Shown here one piece after another: positions 1-7,714 of a stretch of 64,000 nucleotides of DNA; within the stretch, counting starts at the first letter, position 1; each line of letters begins with the position of its first letter. Made by a program: the position numbers and the translations under genes. A model generated the notes under the pieces. The model ran no database searches. It was not told the DNA's origin and saw nothing but the letters and a program-made list of their open reading frames with translations. This DNA comes from Lawsonibacter asaccharolyticus (GTDB lineage: Bacteria; Bacillota; Clostridia; Oscillospirales; Oscillospiraceae). The stretch is taken from NCBI GenBank assembly GCA_003112755.1, contig BFBT01000001.1:2542001-2606000 (forward strand). The letters run 5' to 3'.

Positions 1-807
1 ACCTTTGAGAGCGTGAATATGGAGCGGGCCTGGTTTGCCTCCCGGTACGACCGGGGGACACCGGATTACATCAACTGTCCCATGGAGGAGGAGGAGTACC
101 AGGCCTTCTGGGAGGCCCTCACCACCGCCCAGGAGGCGGAGGTCCACGGCTTTGAGGACTCCGGCGTCTTTGAGGGGTGCATGCCTGTGGAGGTAATGGC
201 CCGCCGGGGGCGGGACACCCTGTGTTACGGCCCGCTGAAGCCGGTGGGCCTGAAGGACCCCAGGACGGGGCGGGAGCCCTTTGCGGTGGTCCAGCTCCGC
301 CGGGACAACGCTCAGGGCTCCATCTATAATATCGTGGGCTTCCAGACCCACCTGAAATGGCCGGAGCAGAAGCGGGTGTTCTCCATGATCCCCGGGCTGG
401 AGCGGGCGGAGTTCGTCCGCTATGGGGTGATGCACCGGAACACCTATCTGGACTCCCCCCGCCTGCTGGACCGGTACTACCGGGTGCGGGGGCAGGAGCG
501 GATCATGTTCGCGGGACAGATCACCGGCGTGGAGGGATATGTGGAGTCCACCGCCTCCGGCGCGCTGGCGGCTATGGAGCTGGCCCGGCGGCTGGAGGGG
601 AAGGAGCCCATCAATTTCCCCCGGGAGACCGCCATGGGCGCAATGGCCCTTTACATCAGCGACCAGAGTGTGGTAAACTTTCAACCGATGAATGTGAATT
701 TCGGCCTGATCCCGCCCCTGGGCTACCGGGTCAAGGGCAAGCGCAACAAGAATGCCGAGCTGTCCAAGCGGGCGCTGGAGGCGCTGGGGGAGCTGGAGCT
801 CTCCTGA
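1..807 (+). CDS. trmFO: TrmFO, tRNA U54 methyltransferase (5' end outside window)
   Basis: C-terminal 268 residues of the folate/FAD-dependent tRNA (uracil-54-C5)-methyltransferase, which makes ribothymidine in the T-loop using methylenetetrahydrofolate. The reading frame is open from base 1, so the real start and the N-terminal FAD-binding Rossmann motif lie upstream of the window. Family signatures are visible: FEGCMPVEVMARRG, YGPLKPVGL, and near the C-terminus GQITGVEGYVES followed by a typical basic tail. The internal GTG at 13 and ATG at 19 are not starts. The gene ends with TGA at 805. The next gene is convergent; only a weak inverted repeat lies between them. Confidence 0.95.
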   Translation, partial: TFESVNMERAWFASRYDRGTPDYINCPMEEEEYQAFWEALTTAQEAEVHGFEDSGVFEGCMPVEVMARRGRDTLCYGPLKPVGLKDPRTGREPFAVVQLRRDNAQGSIYNIVGFQTHLKWPEQKRVFSMIPGLERAEFVRYGVMHRNTYLDSPRLLDRYYRVRGQERIMFAGQITGVEGYVESTASGALAAMELARRLEGKEPINFPRETAMGAMALYISDQSVVNFQPMNVNFGLIPPLGYRVKGKRNKNAELSKRALEALGELELS

Positions 808-858
808 CGGGACCGCTTGAGACCTCGGGACAGGACCGGAGCTGAGAAAGAGGCCGGT

Positions 859-1116
859 TCAGACCTTTCCGTCCCCTAGGGCCAGCCGAAGTCCCAGACG
901 GAGGCCGTGGGCGAAGGAGACCAAATCGCTCTGGTCAGTGAAACGTAGGACGGCGTCCCAGAGAAGGTCCCGGGCCTCTGGGTCACGAATGACCTCCAGG
1001 CGGTCCAGACAGCTGGAGAGGGCCTGACGGCGGCGCTCATACTCTGGGTCGTCCTCATACATCAGCCGCCCAGAGTCTACCTCGGAAAAATAGAGTTCTT
1101 GGAGCTGGACTTCCAT
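859..1116 (-). CDS. Small hypothetical protein, 85 aa
   Basis: Acidic 85-residue protein of unknown function, without a signal peptide or membrane segment. The end (SFAHGLRLGLRLALG) resembles the terminal G-rich helix of small uncharacterised Clostridia proteins (DUF6809-like), a recollection that needs a profile search. It is divergent from the XRE regulator gene at 1186. The shared 69-bp gap holds a perfect 10-bp inverted repeat, so the two genes are probably co-regulated. The ribosome binding site is weak (TGTGATG). Other frames here are shorter and lack a convincing start. Confidence 0.6.
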   Translation of the reverse strand: MEVQLQELYFSEVDSGRLMYEDDPEYERRRQALSSCLDRLEVIRDPEARDLLWDAVLRFTDQSDLVSFAHGLRLGLRLALGDGKV

Positions 1117-1128
1117 TGCAACATCACA

Positions 1129-1167
1129 ACACTAAAAGGATGTATTTAATATATATTCTTTTAGTGT
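1129..1167. promoter_or_regulatory. Inverted repeat, candidate XRE operator
   Basis: ACACTAAAAG (1129-1138) and CTTTTAGTGT (1158-1167) form a perfect 10-bp inverted repeat around a 19-bp AT-rich spacer in the only gap between the divergent 85-aa gene and the XRE regulator. The arms lie two helical turns apart, which fits a dimeric helix-turn-helix repressor that autoregulates and controls its neighbour. Binding is inferred. Confidence 0.55.
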
Positions 1168-1185
1168 GGTTGTCAAGGGGGAAAT

Positions 1186-1434
1186 ATGTTTCATAAAGAT
1201 CTATATGGGCTCCGCTTGAAAAAATTGAGAAATCTGTCTGGGGAGAGACAGGCAGATTTGGCGGCAGTTTTGGGCGTGAAGCCCAATCAGATCATGGAAA
1301 TGGAAAACGGGCGAAAGACCACCACATTGGAAAAGCTGGCTCTGATTTGTCGGCATTACAACGTCTCGGCGGACTATCTGCTGGGGCTGACCGACGAGCC
1401 CAGGCCGCTGGTACAGCAAGAGAAAGAAGGGTAA
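1186..1434 (+). CDS. XRE-family helix-turn-helix regulator, 82 aa
   Basis: Small Cro/C1-type DNA-binding protein. The HTH spans roughly residues 9-64: LRLKKLRNLSGERQADLA, then NQIMEMENGRKTTTLEKL. It ends with the typical YNVSADYLLGLTDEP segment. There is no effector domain. It lies just upstream of plsX, whose ATG starts 4 bp after its stop, so it is probably co-transcribed with fatty-acid/phospholipid genes. An inverted repeat precedes it. Its C-terminal motif matches the one preserved in the decayed XRE gene at 14320, so this is a recurring family in the genome. Target genes are unknown. Confidence 0.85.
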   Translation: MFHKDLYGLRLKKLRNLSGERQADLAAVLGVKPNQIMEMENGRKTTTLEKLALICRHYNVSADYLLGLTDEPRPLVQQEKEG

Positions 1435-1438
1435 TGGA

Positions 1439-2470
1439 ATGAAGATCATAGTGGACGCCATGGGAGGAGACAACGCGCCCCAGGCTCCGGTGATGGGGGC
1501 CGTCCAGGCCAACCGGGAGTATGGTGTGGATATCATCCTGGTGGGGCGGGGGGAGGCCATCCTGAAGGTGCTGGAGGAAAACGGCATCCAGGAGCTGCCC
1601 GCCGGCGTGGAGATCGCCCACGCCAGCGAGGTGGTGGAGATGTGCGACAACCCGGCCACCGCCTTCCGGGAGAAGAAGGACTCCTCCCTGACAGTGGGGC
1701 TCAACCTGCTCAAGGACGGCAGCGGGGACGCCTTTGTCTCCGCCGGCTCCACCGGCGCCCTGCTGGCCGCCGCCACCCTGCTGGTCAAGCGCATCCGGGG
1801 CATCCGCCGGGCCGCCCTGGCCCCTGTGGTGCCCACGGGGAACGGCGGCGCGGTGCTCATCGACTGCGGCGCCAACGCCGAGTGTCCCCCTGAGTATCTG
1901 ATGCAGTTCGCCTATATGGGCTCCTACTACGCCGAGCACGTGCTGGGCCGCCCGGAGCCCCGGGTGGGCCTGCTGAACATCGGCGTGGAGCCCTCCAAGG
2001 GCACTGAGCTGCAGCGCACCGTCTACCCCATGCTCCAGAAGGCTGACCAGGAGGGCCGCATCCGCTTTGTGGGCAACATTGAGGCCCGGGAGGCCGTGGA
2101 GGGCAGCGTGGACGTCATCGTGGCCGACGGCTACTCCGGAAATATCTTCCTCAAGACCATGGAGGGCACCGGTCTCTTCCTGGCCCGGGAGATCAAGAAG
2201 ATATTCAAGCAGAACCTGCTGACCAAGCTGGCGGCGGTGATGGTCTCCGGCGGGCTCAAGCGGTTCAAGAAGCTGATGGATTCCAGCGAGGTGGGCGGCA
2301 CCGCTCTGGTGGGCATCTCCAAGACCGTCATCAAGGCCCACGGCTCCTCCAACGCCTACGCCTTCCAGAACGCCATCCGCCAGGCCAGCCAGTCCGTCTC
2401 CTCCGGTCTGATCGAGAACATCACCGCCAACATCGACCTGATGCGTCTGGACGCGCCGGAAAAGGAATGA
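1439..2470 (+). CDS. plsX: PlsX, acyl-ACP:phosphate acyltransferase
   Basis: Full-length (343 aa) PlsX, which converts acyl-ACP to acyl-phosphate, the acyl donor for PlsY in membrane phospholipid synthesis. Diagnostic segments are the N-terminal MKIIVDAMGGDNAPQAPVMG, a mid-protein VLIDCGANAECPPEYLMQFA, and ADGYSGNIFLKTMEGTG. AGAAGGG inside the end of the XRE gene supplies the ribosome binding site, and the ATG at 1439 gives the canonical start. It is followed by acpP and rnc, the classical Firmicute order plsX-acpP-rnc. A separate promoter precedes acpP. Confidence 0.97.
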   Translation: MKIIVDAMGGDNAPQAPVMGAVQANREYGVDIILVGRGEAILKVLEENGIQELPAGVEIAHASEVVEMCDNPATAFREKKDSSLTVGLNLLKDGSGDAFVSAGSTGALLAAATLLVKRIRGIRRAALAPVVPTGNGGAVLIDCGANAECPPEYLMQFAYMGSYYAEHVLGRPEPRVGLLNIGVEPSKGTELQRTVYPMLQKADQEGRIRFVGNIEAREAVEGSVDVIVADGYSGNIFLKTMEGTGLFLAREIKKIFKQNLLTKLAAVMVSGGLKRFKKLMDSSEVGGTALVGISKTVIKAHGSSNAYAFQNAIRQASQSVSSGLIENITANIDLMRLDAPEKE

Positions 2471-2498
2471 CGTTTTTCGAAAAAATGGAAACTCCCTA

Positions 2499-2527
2499 TT
2501 GACAGCCACCCTGTTTGTGCATATAGT
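2499..2527 (+). promoter_or_regulatory. Sigma-A promoter of acpP
   Basis: TTGACA (2499-2504), a 17-bp spacer, then TATAGT (2522-2527): a near-consensus vegetative promoter starting 28 bp after plsX. It lets acpP be made in excess of plsX. It also shows that the in-frame upstream TTG at 2499 is promoter DNA and not a start codon. Confidence 0.8.
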
Positions 2528-2573
2528 AGGGACAGAAAAAGTGCTGGAGCACAGCAAAAGGAGCAGGCTAGTT

Positions 2574-2807
2574 ATGATTTTTGAAAAGCTGAGTGCACTG
2601 ATCGCCGAGCAGTTCAACGTGGACCCCGACACCATCACCATGGACACCTCCTTTGAGGACGACCTGAACGCGGATTCCGTGGACATCGTGGATCTCTCCA
2701 TGGCCCTGGAGGAGGAATTCGGCATTGAGGAGCTGGGGGAGGCGGAGGCTACCTCCATCACCACCGTGGGCGACCTGGTCCGCCTGATCCAGAGCAAGAT
2801 CGACTAA
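2574..2807 (+). CDS. acpP: Acyl carrier protein
   Basis: 77-residue acidic acyl carrier protein that carries growing fatty acyl chains on 4'-phosphopantetheine. The attachment motif DLNADSVDIVDL places the modified serine at residue 35. The whole protein is one four-helix ACP fold. ATG 2574 was chosen because AAAGGAG lies at the right distance and the longer in-frame version overlaps the promoter. A strong stem-loop follows the stop, then rnc, giving plsX-acpP-rnc. Confidence 0.96.
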   Translation: MIFEKLSALIAEQFNVDPDTITMDTSFEDDLNADSVDIVDLSMALEEEFGIEELGEAEATSITTVGDLVRLIQSKID

Positions 2808-2826
2808 AGGCACAAAAGACAAGATT

Positions 2827-2855
2827 CAAAGCTCCGCCGGAGAGGCGGAGCTTTG
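2827..2855. terminator. Stem-loop after acpP
   Basis: A 12-bp perfect stem (CAAAGCTCCGCC / GGCGGAGCTTTG) around a GGAGA loop, 19 bp after the acpP stop. No U-run follows, so it may be a partial terminator or an mRNA-stabilising hairpin between acpP and rnc. Confidence 0.55.
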
Positions 2856-2915
2856 CCTTAGCGGGACCAAGACCGGCGCGGGCCAGCCCCGCGCCCCGGG
2901 AGGAGACACAGGAAC

Positions 2916-3587
2916 ATGACCACATTAGAGGAAAAGCTGGGCTACACCTTTCAGAGCCCGGAACTGCTGGAAAACGCGCTGACCCACAGCTCCTGCGCCA
3001 ACGAGAGCCGGGGAAAGCTGCAGAGCAACGAACGGCTGGAATTTCTGGGCGACTCCATTCTGGGGATGGTGGTGGCAGACCACCTGTACCGGAACCACCC
3101 GGACCTGCCGGAGGGGGAGCTGACCCGCACCCGCTCCGCCCTGGTGTGCGAGGAGAGCCTGGTGGAGGTGGCCCAGGCCCTGGGGCTGGGAGAGTATCTG
3201 AAGCTGGGCAAGGGGGAGGAGGCCGGCGGCGGCCGCCACCGGCCCTCCATCCAGGCAGACGCCGTAGAGGCGGTGCTGGCTGCGGTCTATCTGGACGGCG
3301 GCATCGGCTCGGCCCGGAAGATCATACAGAAATTCATCCTCAGCCGGGAGGTGGCCGGCCTGACCAAGCCCCGGGACTATAAGACCGCCCTCCAGGAGCT
3401 GGTCCAGCGGGAGAGCGGGCAGGTGCTGGCCTACCAGCTGGTGGGCGAGGAGGGGCCGGACCACGACAAGCGCTTTTTTGTGGAGGTGGACCTGAACGGC
3501 ACCCCGGTGGGTAGCGGGCAGGGCCGCAGCAAAAAGGAGGCTGAGCAGATGGCCGCCAAGGCGGCTATCGGGAAGCTGGGCGGCTGA
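2916..3587 (+). CDS. rnc: Ribonuclease III
   Basis: 223-aa double-strand-specific endoribonuclease for rRNA and mRNA processing. The signature NERLEFLGDS is at residues 38-47, with the acidic catalytic residues of the RNase III domain. A second acidic patch (DAVEAVLAAVYLDGG) follows at about 115-130. A double-stranded RNA-binding domain occupies about 155-222 (DYKTALQELVQ ... GRSKKEAEQMAAKAAI). The start ATG sits behind GGGAGGAGACACAGGAAC. A U-tailed terminator follows. The length is normal for the family. Confidence 0.96.
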   Translation: MTTLEEKLGYTFQSPELLENALTHSSCANESRGKLQSNERLEFLGDSILGMVVADHLYRNHPDLPEGELTRTRSALVCEESLVEVAQALGLGEYLKLGKGEEAGGGRHRPSIQADAVEAVLAAVYLDGGIGSARKIIQKFILSREVAGLTKPRDYKTALQELVQRESGQVLAYQLVGEEGPDHDKRFFVEVDLNGTPVGSGQGRSKKEAEQMAAKAAIGKLGG

Positions 3588-3637
3588 AGCGGCCGCTCCC
3601 CGAAAAAGTGAAGCCCCGCCCGGCTCGGGCGTCAGGG

Positions 3638-3668
3638 ACCGCCCCGGCCGCAGGCCGGGGCGGTTTTT
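3638..3668 (+). terminator. Rho-independent terminator of rnc
   Basis: ACCGCCCCGGCC - GCA - GGCCGGGGCGGT followed directly by TTTT: a 12-bp GC-rich stem with a short U-run, 50 bp after the rnc stop. Confidence 0.9.
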
Positions 3669-3682
3669 ACGTGCTCCCCAAC

Positions 3683-3724
3683 GCCTTCCCACTGGGGGGA
3701 AGGTGTCACGGCGCAGGCCGTGAC
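3683..3724. repeat. Intergenic double stem-loop repeat
   Basis: Two adjacent hairpins, CCTTCCC/GGGAAGG (3684-3703) and GTCACGGC/GCCGTGAC (3705-3724), followed by GGATGAGGG. From memory this arrangement closely resembles an abundant dispersed intergenic repeat of Faecalibacterium/Flavonifractor-type genomes. It is non-coding. The rest of 3725-3880 is GC-rich then AT-rich DNA with one more small dyad (CGGACTCC/GGAGTCC region near 3795-3815) and no gene. Confidence 0.5.
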
Positions 3725-3880
3725 GGATGAGGGGGCGTCCTTCCGTACGGCAAAAATCCACAGGATAGGCGGGGCATGCTCTTCTTGCTCCGGACTCCGG
3801 GGCGGAGTCCCCTGGGAAGGGCACGGAAATATATCCTGTCCCGCTCTCGACGGGGAAATAAAAATTTTTTCAAAAAACCA

Positions 3881-3935
3881 TTGACAAACGTGGTTAGCAT
3901 ATGCTAATATAAACGCGGTTAGAGGAAACTAACTG
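3881..3935 (+). promoter_or_regulatory. Promoter with two TTAG/CTAA operators
   Basis: TTGACA (3881-3886), 18-bp spacer, TAATAT (3905-3910). The palindrome TTAGCATATGCTAA (3894-3907) overlaps the spacer and -10, and a second inverted repeat, GTTAG-AGGAAA-CTAAC (3918-3933), covers the expected start point. TTAG...CTAA half-sites are typical of DtxR/IdeR/MntR metalloregulators (family knowledge). Regulation by a metal here is inferred. Confidence 0.65.
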
Positions 3936-4088
3936 GCCGGGATTCTCCTCACACCTCCCTGCTTTCTTCCCCACACTTGTTCCGGCCTGAATCCTCCAGC
4001 CACCAGAATCCCCGAATGGACAGGCATCCCGTTTGGGAAACAGCCCACAGCCGCGATCACACGCGCGGCTGTGGGCCTCCTCCTTTTT
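3917..4088 (+). ncRNA. Candidate small RNA or leader, about 170 nt
   Basis: Transcription from the 3881 promoter would produce RNA from about 3917 to the terminator ending at 4088, with no credible coding frame. It contains C/U-rich single-stranded stretches (TCTCCTC, ACCTCCC, TTCTTCCCC at 3940-3973) complementary to Shine-Dalgarno sequences, and a GGCCGG...CCGGCC pairing. Family knowledge: C-rich loops plus an iron-regulated promoter are the hallmark of iron-sparing small RNAs such as Bacillus FsrA. Assignment here is inference. It could instead be the leader of the gene at 4201. Confidence 0.4.
4043..4088 (+). terminator. Terminator of the 3917 transcript
   Basis: A 13-bp perfect stem GCCCACAGCCGCG (4043-4055) / CGCGGCTGTGGGC (4064-4076), followed after CTCCTCC by TTTTT (4084-4088). 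The U-run is offset by 7 nt, so termination may be incomplete. Confidence 0.6.
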
Positions 4089-4110
4089 GGGGGGAGGGGC
4101 AACTGGGATG

Positions 4111-4139
4111 TTGACGGGGGCGCCTGGGCATGATATAGT
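4111..4139 (+). promoter_or_regulatory. Promoter of the AI-2E family gene
   Basis: TTGACG (4111-4116), 17-bp spacer, TATAGT (4134-4139). It lies downstream of the preceding terminator and about 60 bp before the TTG start at 4201, so the membrane protein gene has its own promoter. Confidence 0.75.
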
Positions 4140-4200
4140 GGAAAAAAACAGGCGGGATCTTTGCCATGGAACAGATCCTGTTCCGCAGGGAGGGGCACCT

Positions 4201-5346
4201 TTGAACAAAAATCTGCTGAGAAGCATCCTTTTGATCATCACCTACTCGGTGGTGCTGGTGCTGGTACTGGTGAAGATCGACCTGATATGGGCCGTGGCGG
4301 CTCAGATCCTGGGGGCGCTGAAGCCCCTGTTCCTCGGGTTCGCCATCGCATTCGTGCTCAACCGGCCCTGCACCTTCTTTTTCCGGCTGTACCACGGGGG
4401 GCTGGCGGGGCGGAAGCTGGACCGCTTCAGCCGTCCGCTGGCAGTGCTGTCCGCCTATGTGGCTCTGGTGGTGGTGGTCACCGCCCTGTTCTCCTTTGTG
4501 CTCCCCCAGGTGGCGGACAGCATCCGTCTGTTCGTCAGCAGTCTGTCCGGCTATATGGCCAACCTCCAGGCCCTGGCGGACGAGGTGTTCGCCCTGTTCG
4601 ACCGGGAGGGCGTGGATTTCTCCAGCCTGAACGAATATCTGCGGCGGGTGCTGGAGGGGGTGCTGAACACAGCCACCAACGCGGCCTCCCATGTGCTGGT
4701 CATCACCAGCGGGGTCATCTCCATGGGGGTGACGCTGGTGCTGGCCATCGTGTTCTCCGTCTACATGCTCTCCGGGCGGGAGAAGCTGCTCTCGCAGTGC
4801 CGCCGGGTGATGCGGGCCTACCTGCCCGGCTCCTGGGCGGACCGGGTGCAGAGCGTGGTCCAGCTCTCCGCGGACACCTTCACCAATTTTGTCTCGGGCC
4901 AGCTCACCGAGGCCTGCATCCTGGGGGTGCTGTGCGCCCTGGGGATGCTGTTCATCCAGTCCGACTACGCCGCCTTGGTGGGGGTGATCGTGGGCACCAC
5001 GGCCCTGATCCCGGTGATGGGGGCTTATATCGGGGCGGTTCTGCCCGCCTTTCTGCTGCTGATGGTGGACCCATGGCGTGCATTGGCGTTTCTGGTATTC
5101 CTGGGCATCCTCCAGCAGATCGAGGGCAATGTGATCTATCCCAGAGTGGTGGGCACCTCCATCGGCCTGCCCGGTATCTGGGTGCTGGCTGCGGTGACGG
5201 TGGGCGGCGGCCTGTTCGGCCTGCTGGGCGTGCTGCTCAGCGTGCCGGCGGCGTCGGTGCTGTACACCCTGTTGAAGCGGGATGTGCACCGCCGGCTGGA
5301 GGAGAAAATGCCCGCCCCGGAGCAGGCAGAAGAGGGAACAGAATAG
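4201..5346 (+). CDS. AI-2E family (UPF0118) membrane transporter
   Basis: 381-residue polytopic membrane protein of the AI-2E/TqsA/PerM family, whose members are implicated in export of small molecules or in Na+(Li+)/H+ antiport; the substrate here is not deducible. Hydrophobic segments begin at residues 5-25 (LLRSILLIITYSVVLVLVLV) and 36-50. The family region GQLTEACILGVLCALGM is followed by the conserved C-terminal block QIEGNVIYPRVVGTSIGLPG. TTG 4201 was chosen because GGGAGGGG lies 5 bp upstream and the protein then begins at the first membrane helix. The longer frame back to 4033 crosses a terminator and a promoter. A terminator follows. Confidence 0.88.
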   Translation: MNKNLLRSILLIITYSVVLVLVLVKIDLIWAVAAQILGALKPLFLGFAIAFVLNRPCTFFFRLYHGGLAGRKLDRFSRPLAVLSAYVALVVVVTALFSFVLPQVADSIRLFVSSLSGYMANLQALADEVFALFDREGVDFSSLNEYLRRVLEGVLNTATNAASHVLVITSGVISMGVTLVLAIVFSVYMLSGREKLLSQCRRVMRAYLPGSWADRVQSVVQLSADTFTNFVSGQLTEACILGVLCALGMLFIQSDYAALVGVIVGTTALIPVMGAYIGAVLPAFLLLMVDPWRALAFLVFLGILQQIEGNVIYPRVVGTSIGLPGIWVLAAVTVGGGLFGLLGVLLSVPAASVLYTLLKRDVHRRLEEKMPAPEQAEEGTE

Positions 5347-5351
5347 GCACA

Positions 5352-5382
5352 GGGGCCGGCGGGATCTCCGCCGGCCCCTTCT
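5352..5382 (+). terminator. Terminator after the AI-2E gene
   Basis: GGGGCCGGCGG - GATCT - CCGCCGGCCCC followed by TTCT: an 11-bp stem 5 bp after the stop codon. Confidence 0.8.
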
Positions 5383-5611
5383 GACTTGCGGCTGCCCGGC
5401 CTCCGGGGTGGTCCTCCCCTCCAGGCCCGGTGCCGGGATGCGGTCCGATGGGACATGGGTCCCCCTGAGTGAGAAATCGAGCCACAGGGACGCAGGCCGA
5501 AAAGTTCTTTCAGATTTTGAAAAAAGAATACCCAAGCGCAAAGATTTATGGTATGATGACAAAAGGGTGATTTTCCAGCCGGCAGAGCCGGCCGAGAGGA
5601 GGGAACGGCAC

Positions 5612-6997
5612 ATGAGAAGACATATCGGGCTGGCGCTGCTGACGGCGGCGCTGTCTGTCCTGCTGACCGGCTGCCTGTTCCGCTCCACAGAGGATCTGTA
5701 CGCCCTTCCGGAGCGCTTTCCAGGCTATGAGGACCTGACCGGCAAGCGCAGTGAGATCCAGGCCGGCCTGGAGATGGAGTATGGGACCACGGTGGAGACT
5801 GCGGTCATCTACTCCGGCGACAACACCTCTGTGATCCAGTTTCAGGATATGGACGGCGACGGCTCCCAGGAGACTGCGGTCATCTCCTTCCGCATCCCGG
5901 GGGCGGAGCGCTCCCTGCGGGTCTATTTCCTCACCACCCAGGGAGACACCGAGCGCTATGAGATCAGCGCGGTGGTGGAGGGGGACGGCACCGGAATCAA
6001 CGCCATCGATTATGTGGAGCTCAGCGGCAGCGGCAAAAAGGAAGTGGTGGTCAGCTGGCGCACCATCGAGGGCGTCAACCAGCTGGGCGTCTACTCCCTG
6101 GACGAGCTGGAGAGCAATGAGACCGTTCCGGTGGCCTCCCAGCTCCTGATGACCGGATACAGCGGATACAGCCTGCTGGACATCGACCGGGATACCCGGA
6201 CGGAGCTGGCGGTGATCCGCCTGGACCCGGCGGGCGTGGACAGCACGGTGGAGGTCTACGGCTGGCAGAATGGGATGCTGGATCGGCTGGGGACCGCCCG
6301 GCTCTCCGCCGGCATCACGGCCCTGGCCTCCAACGGCGTGCGGATCAACTACCTCACCGGGGTGATCCCCGCCCTCTATATCACCAGCACCCTGACGGAC
6401 GGAGGACAGGCCACTGACATCGTGGCCATGCGGGACGGCTCGCTGGTCAACCTGACCATGAACCAGGAGACAGGCGTGAGCGTGGAGACCATCCGGGGCT
6501 ATGGTGATATCCGCCCTATGGATGTGAACAGCGACACCATCCTGGAGATGCCCCGCCCCCACCTGCTGCCCACCTACGGGGAGAACTTGTCCAGCGACTT
6601 CTGGCTCATCGACTGGAGCCAGTACGACGTGGGGGGGAGGGCGGCCCCAGTCTTTACCACTTATCACAATATGTCCGATCAGTGGTATCTGATCATCCCA
6701 GAGGAGTGGGTGGACCAGATCACCATCTCCCGAAGTGACAGCAGCGGCATACGTGCGGTCATCTTCTCCCTCTGGAACGGGCAGAAGAAGGCTCCCACCC
6801 CGTTTTTGGCCATCTACAAGCTGACCGGCATCAACAGCAGCAGTCAGGCCGCCAAGGAGGGGCGCTTTATTCTGGCGGAGGACGGCGACGCCATCTACGC
6901 GGCAGAATTTTTTGAGAGCGGCTGGAACTGCGGATTGGATGAGGCCGGCGTGCGGGACAGCTTCCGCCTGATCCTGAGCAACTGGGCCGGAGACTGA
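5612..6997 (+). CDS. Lipoprotein with FG-GAP/VCBS-like repeats, upstream of a two-component system
   Basis: 461-residue predicted surface lipoprotein. A signal peptide ends in the lipobox LLTGC with the lipidated cysteine at residue 21. The body has acidic loops reminiscent of calcium-binding FG-GAP/VCBS beta-propeller repeats (DMDGDGSQETAV, DIDRDTRTELAV, DVNSDTILEM), suggesting an extracellular propeller. No enzyme motif is recognised. The start ATG sits behind GAGAGGAGGG. An extended -10 (TGG-TATGAT at 5549-5557) lies upstream. The gene ends 27 bp before a response regulator and is probably co-transcribed with the regulator and kinase, so it may be a ligand-binding accessory or output of that system. 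Function unknown. Confidence 0.75.
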   Translation: MRRHIGLALLTAALSVLLTGCLFRSTEDLYALPERFPGYEDLTGKRSEIQAGLEMEYGTTVETAVIYSGDNTSVIQFQDMDGDGSQETAVISFRIPGAERSLRVYFLTTQGDTERYEISAVVEGDGTGINAIDYVELSGSGKKEVVVSWRTIEGVNQLGVYSLDELESNETVPVASQLLMTGYSGYSLLDIDRDTRTELAVIRLDPAGVDSTVEVYGWQNGMLDRLGTARLSAGITALASNGVRINYLTGVIPALYITSTLTDGGQATDIVAMRDGSLVNLTMNQETGVSVETIRGYGDIRPMDVNSDTILEMPRPHLLPTYGENLSSDFWLIDWSQYDVGGRAAPVFTTYHNMSDQWYLIIPEEWVDQITISRSDSSGIRAVIFSLWNGQKKAPTPFLAIYKLTGINSSSQAAKEGRFILAEDGDAIYAAEFFESGWNCGLDEAGVRDSFRLILSNWAGD

Positions 6998-7024
6998 CCG
7001 GAGCGATCCACAGGAGGAACGGAA

Positions 7025-7714
7025 ATGAAAAAGATCCTGGTGTTGGAGGACGAAGAGAATATCCGCAGCTTTGTGGTCATCAACCTGAAGCGGGCGGGCT
7101 ACGAGACTGTGGAGGCGGGCACCGGAGAGGAGGCCCTGGCCCAGCTGAAGCAGAACCCTGGCATCAGGGTGGCCCTGCTGGACATCATGCTGCCCGATAT
7201 CGATGGCTTTGAGGTGTGCCGGCGCATCCGGGCCATGGACAATAAGATCGGGATCATCATGCTGACGGCCCGGACCCAGGAGATGGACAAGGTGACCGGC
7301 CTGATGACCGGGGCGGACGACTATGTGACTAAGCCTTTCTCCCCGGCGGAGCTCACCGCCCGGGTGGATGCCCTGTTCCGCCGCACTGGAGGGGATGAGG
7401 AGCTGGAGGCAGATGACGAGGTGGTCCAGCCCCCCTTCCGGCTGAATACCCGCAACCGGACCCTGGAGAAAAACGGACAGCGGGTGAAGCTGACTCAGGT
7501 GGAGTACGGCATCGTGAAGCTGTTCATGGAGAACCCGGGCAAGGCACTGTCCCGGGAAGAGATCCTGGACGCGGTGTGGGGGCGGGACTACTTTGGAGAG
7601 CTGAAGATCGTGGATGTGAACATCCGCCGCCTCCGCATCAAGATAGAGGACGACGCCACGAACCCGGTTTATATCACCACCGTGTGGGGATATGGGTACA
7701 AGTGGGGCGGATAA
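7025..7714 (+). CDS. OmpR/PhoB-family response regulator
   Basis: 229-aa DNA-binding response regulator. The receiver domain is at about 1-118, with the acidic triad E8-D9-E10 and phosphoacceptor D53 in LLDIMLPDIDGFEVC. The lysine lies in DDYVTKPFSPAEL. A winged-helix C-terminal domain (about 135-229) ends in the classical TTVWGYGYKW. RBS CAGGAGGAACGGAA. The partner kinase follows at 7982. The last 63 bp, including the stop codon, are duplicated 218 bp downstream, separated by a stem-loop-rich insert (see the repeat entry). The protein itself is intact. Confidence 0.93.
   Translation: MKKILVLEDEENIRSFVVINLKRAGYETVEAGTGEEALAQLKQNPGIRVALLDIMLPDIDGFEVCRRIRAMDNKIGIIMLTARTQEMDKVTGLMTGADDYVTKPFSPAELTARVDALFRRTGGDEELEADDEVVQPPFRLNTRNRTLEKNGQRVKLTQVEYGIVKLFMENPGKALSREEILDAVWGRDYFGELKIVDVNIRRLRIKIEDDATNPVYITTVWGYGYKWGG

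Noticed and set aside
2499..2573. N-terminal extension of the acyl carrier protein from TTG 2499
   Set aside because: The stretch contains a near-consensus promoter, and a well-placed ribosome site precedes ATG 2574.
4057..5688. 543-aa open frame on the minus strand
   Set aside because: It is the antisense of the AI-2E gene in GC-rich DNA, His/Gln/Arg-rich, crosses terminators and promoters, and has no family resemblance. The same applies to other long antisense frames, e.g. 5546-7813 and 55848-58013.
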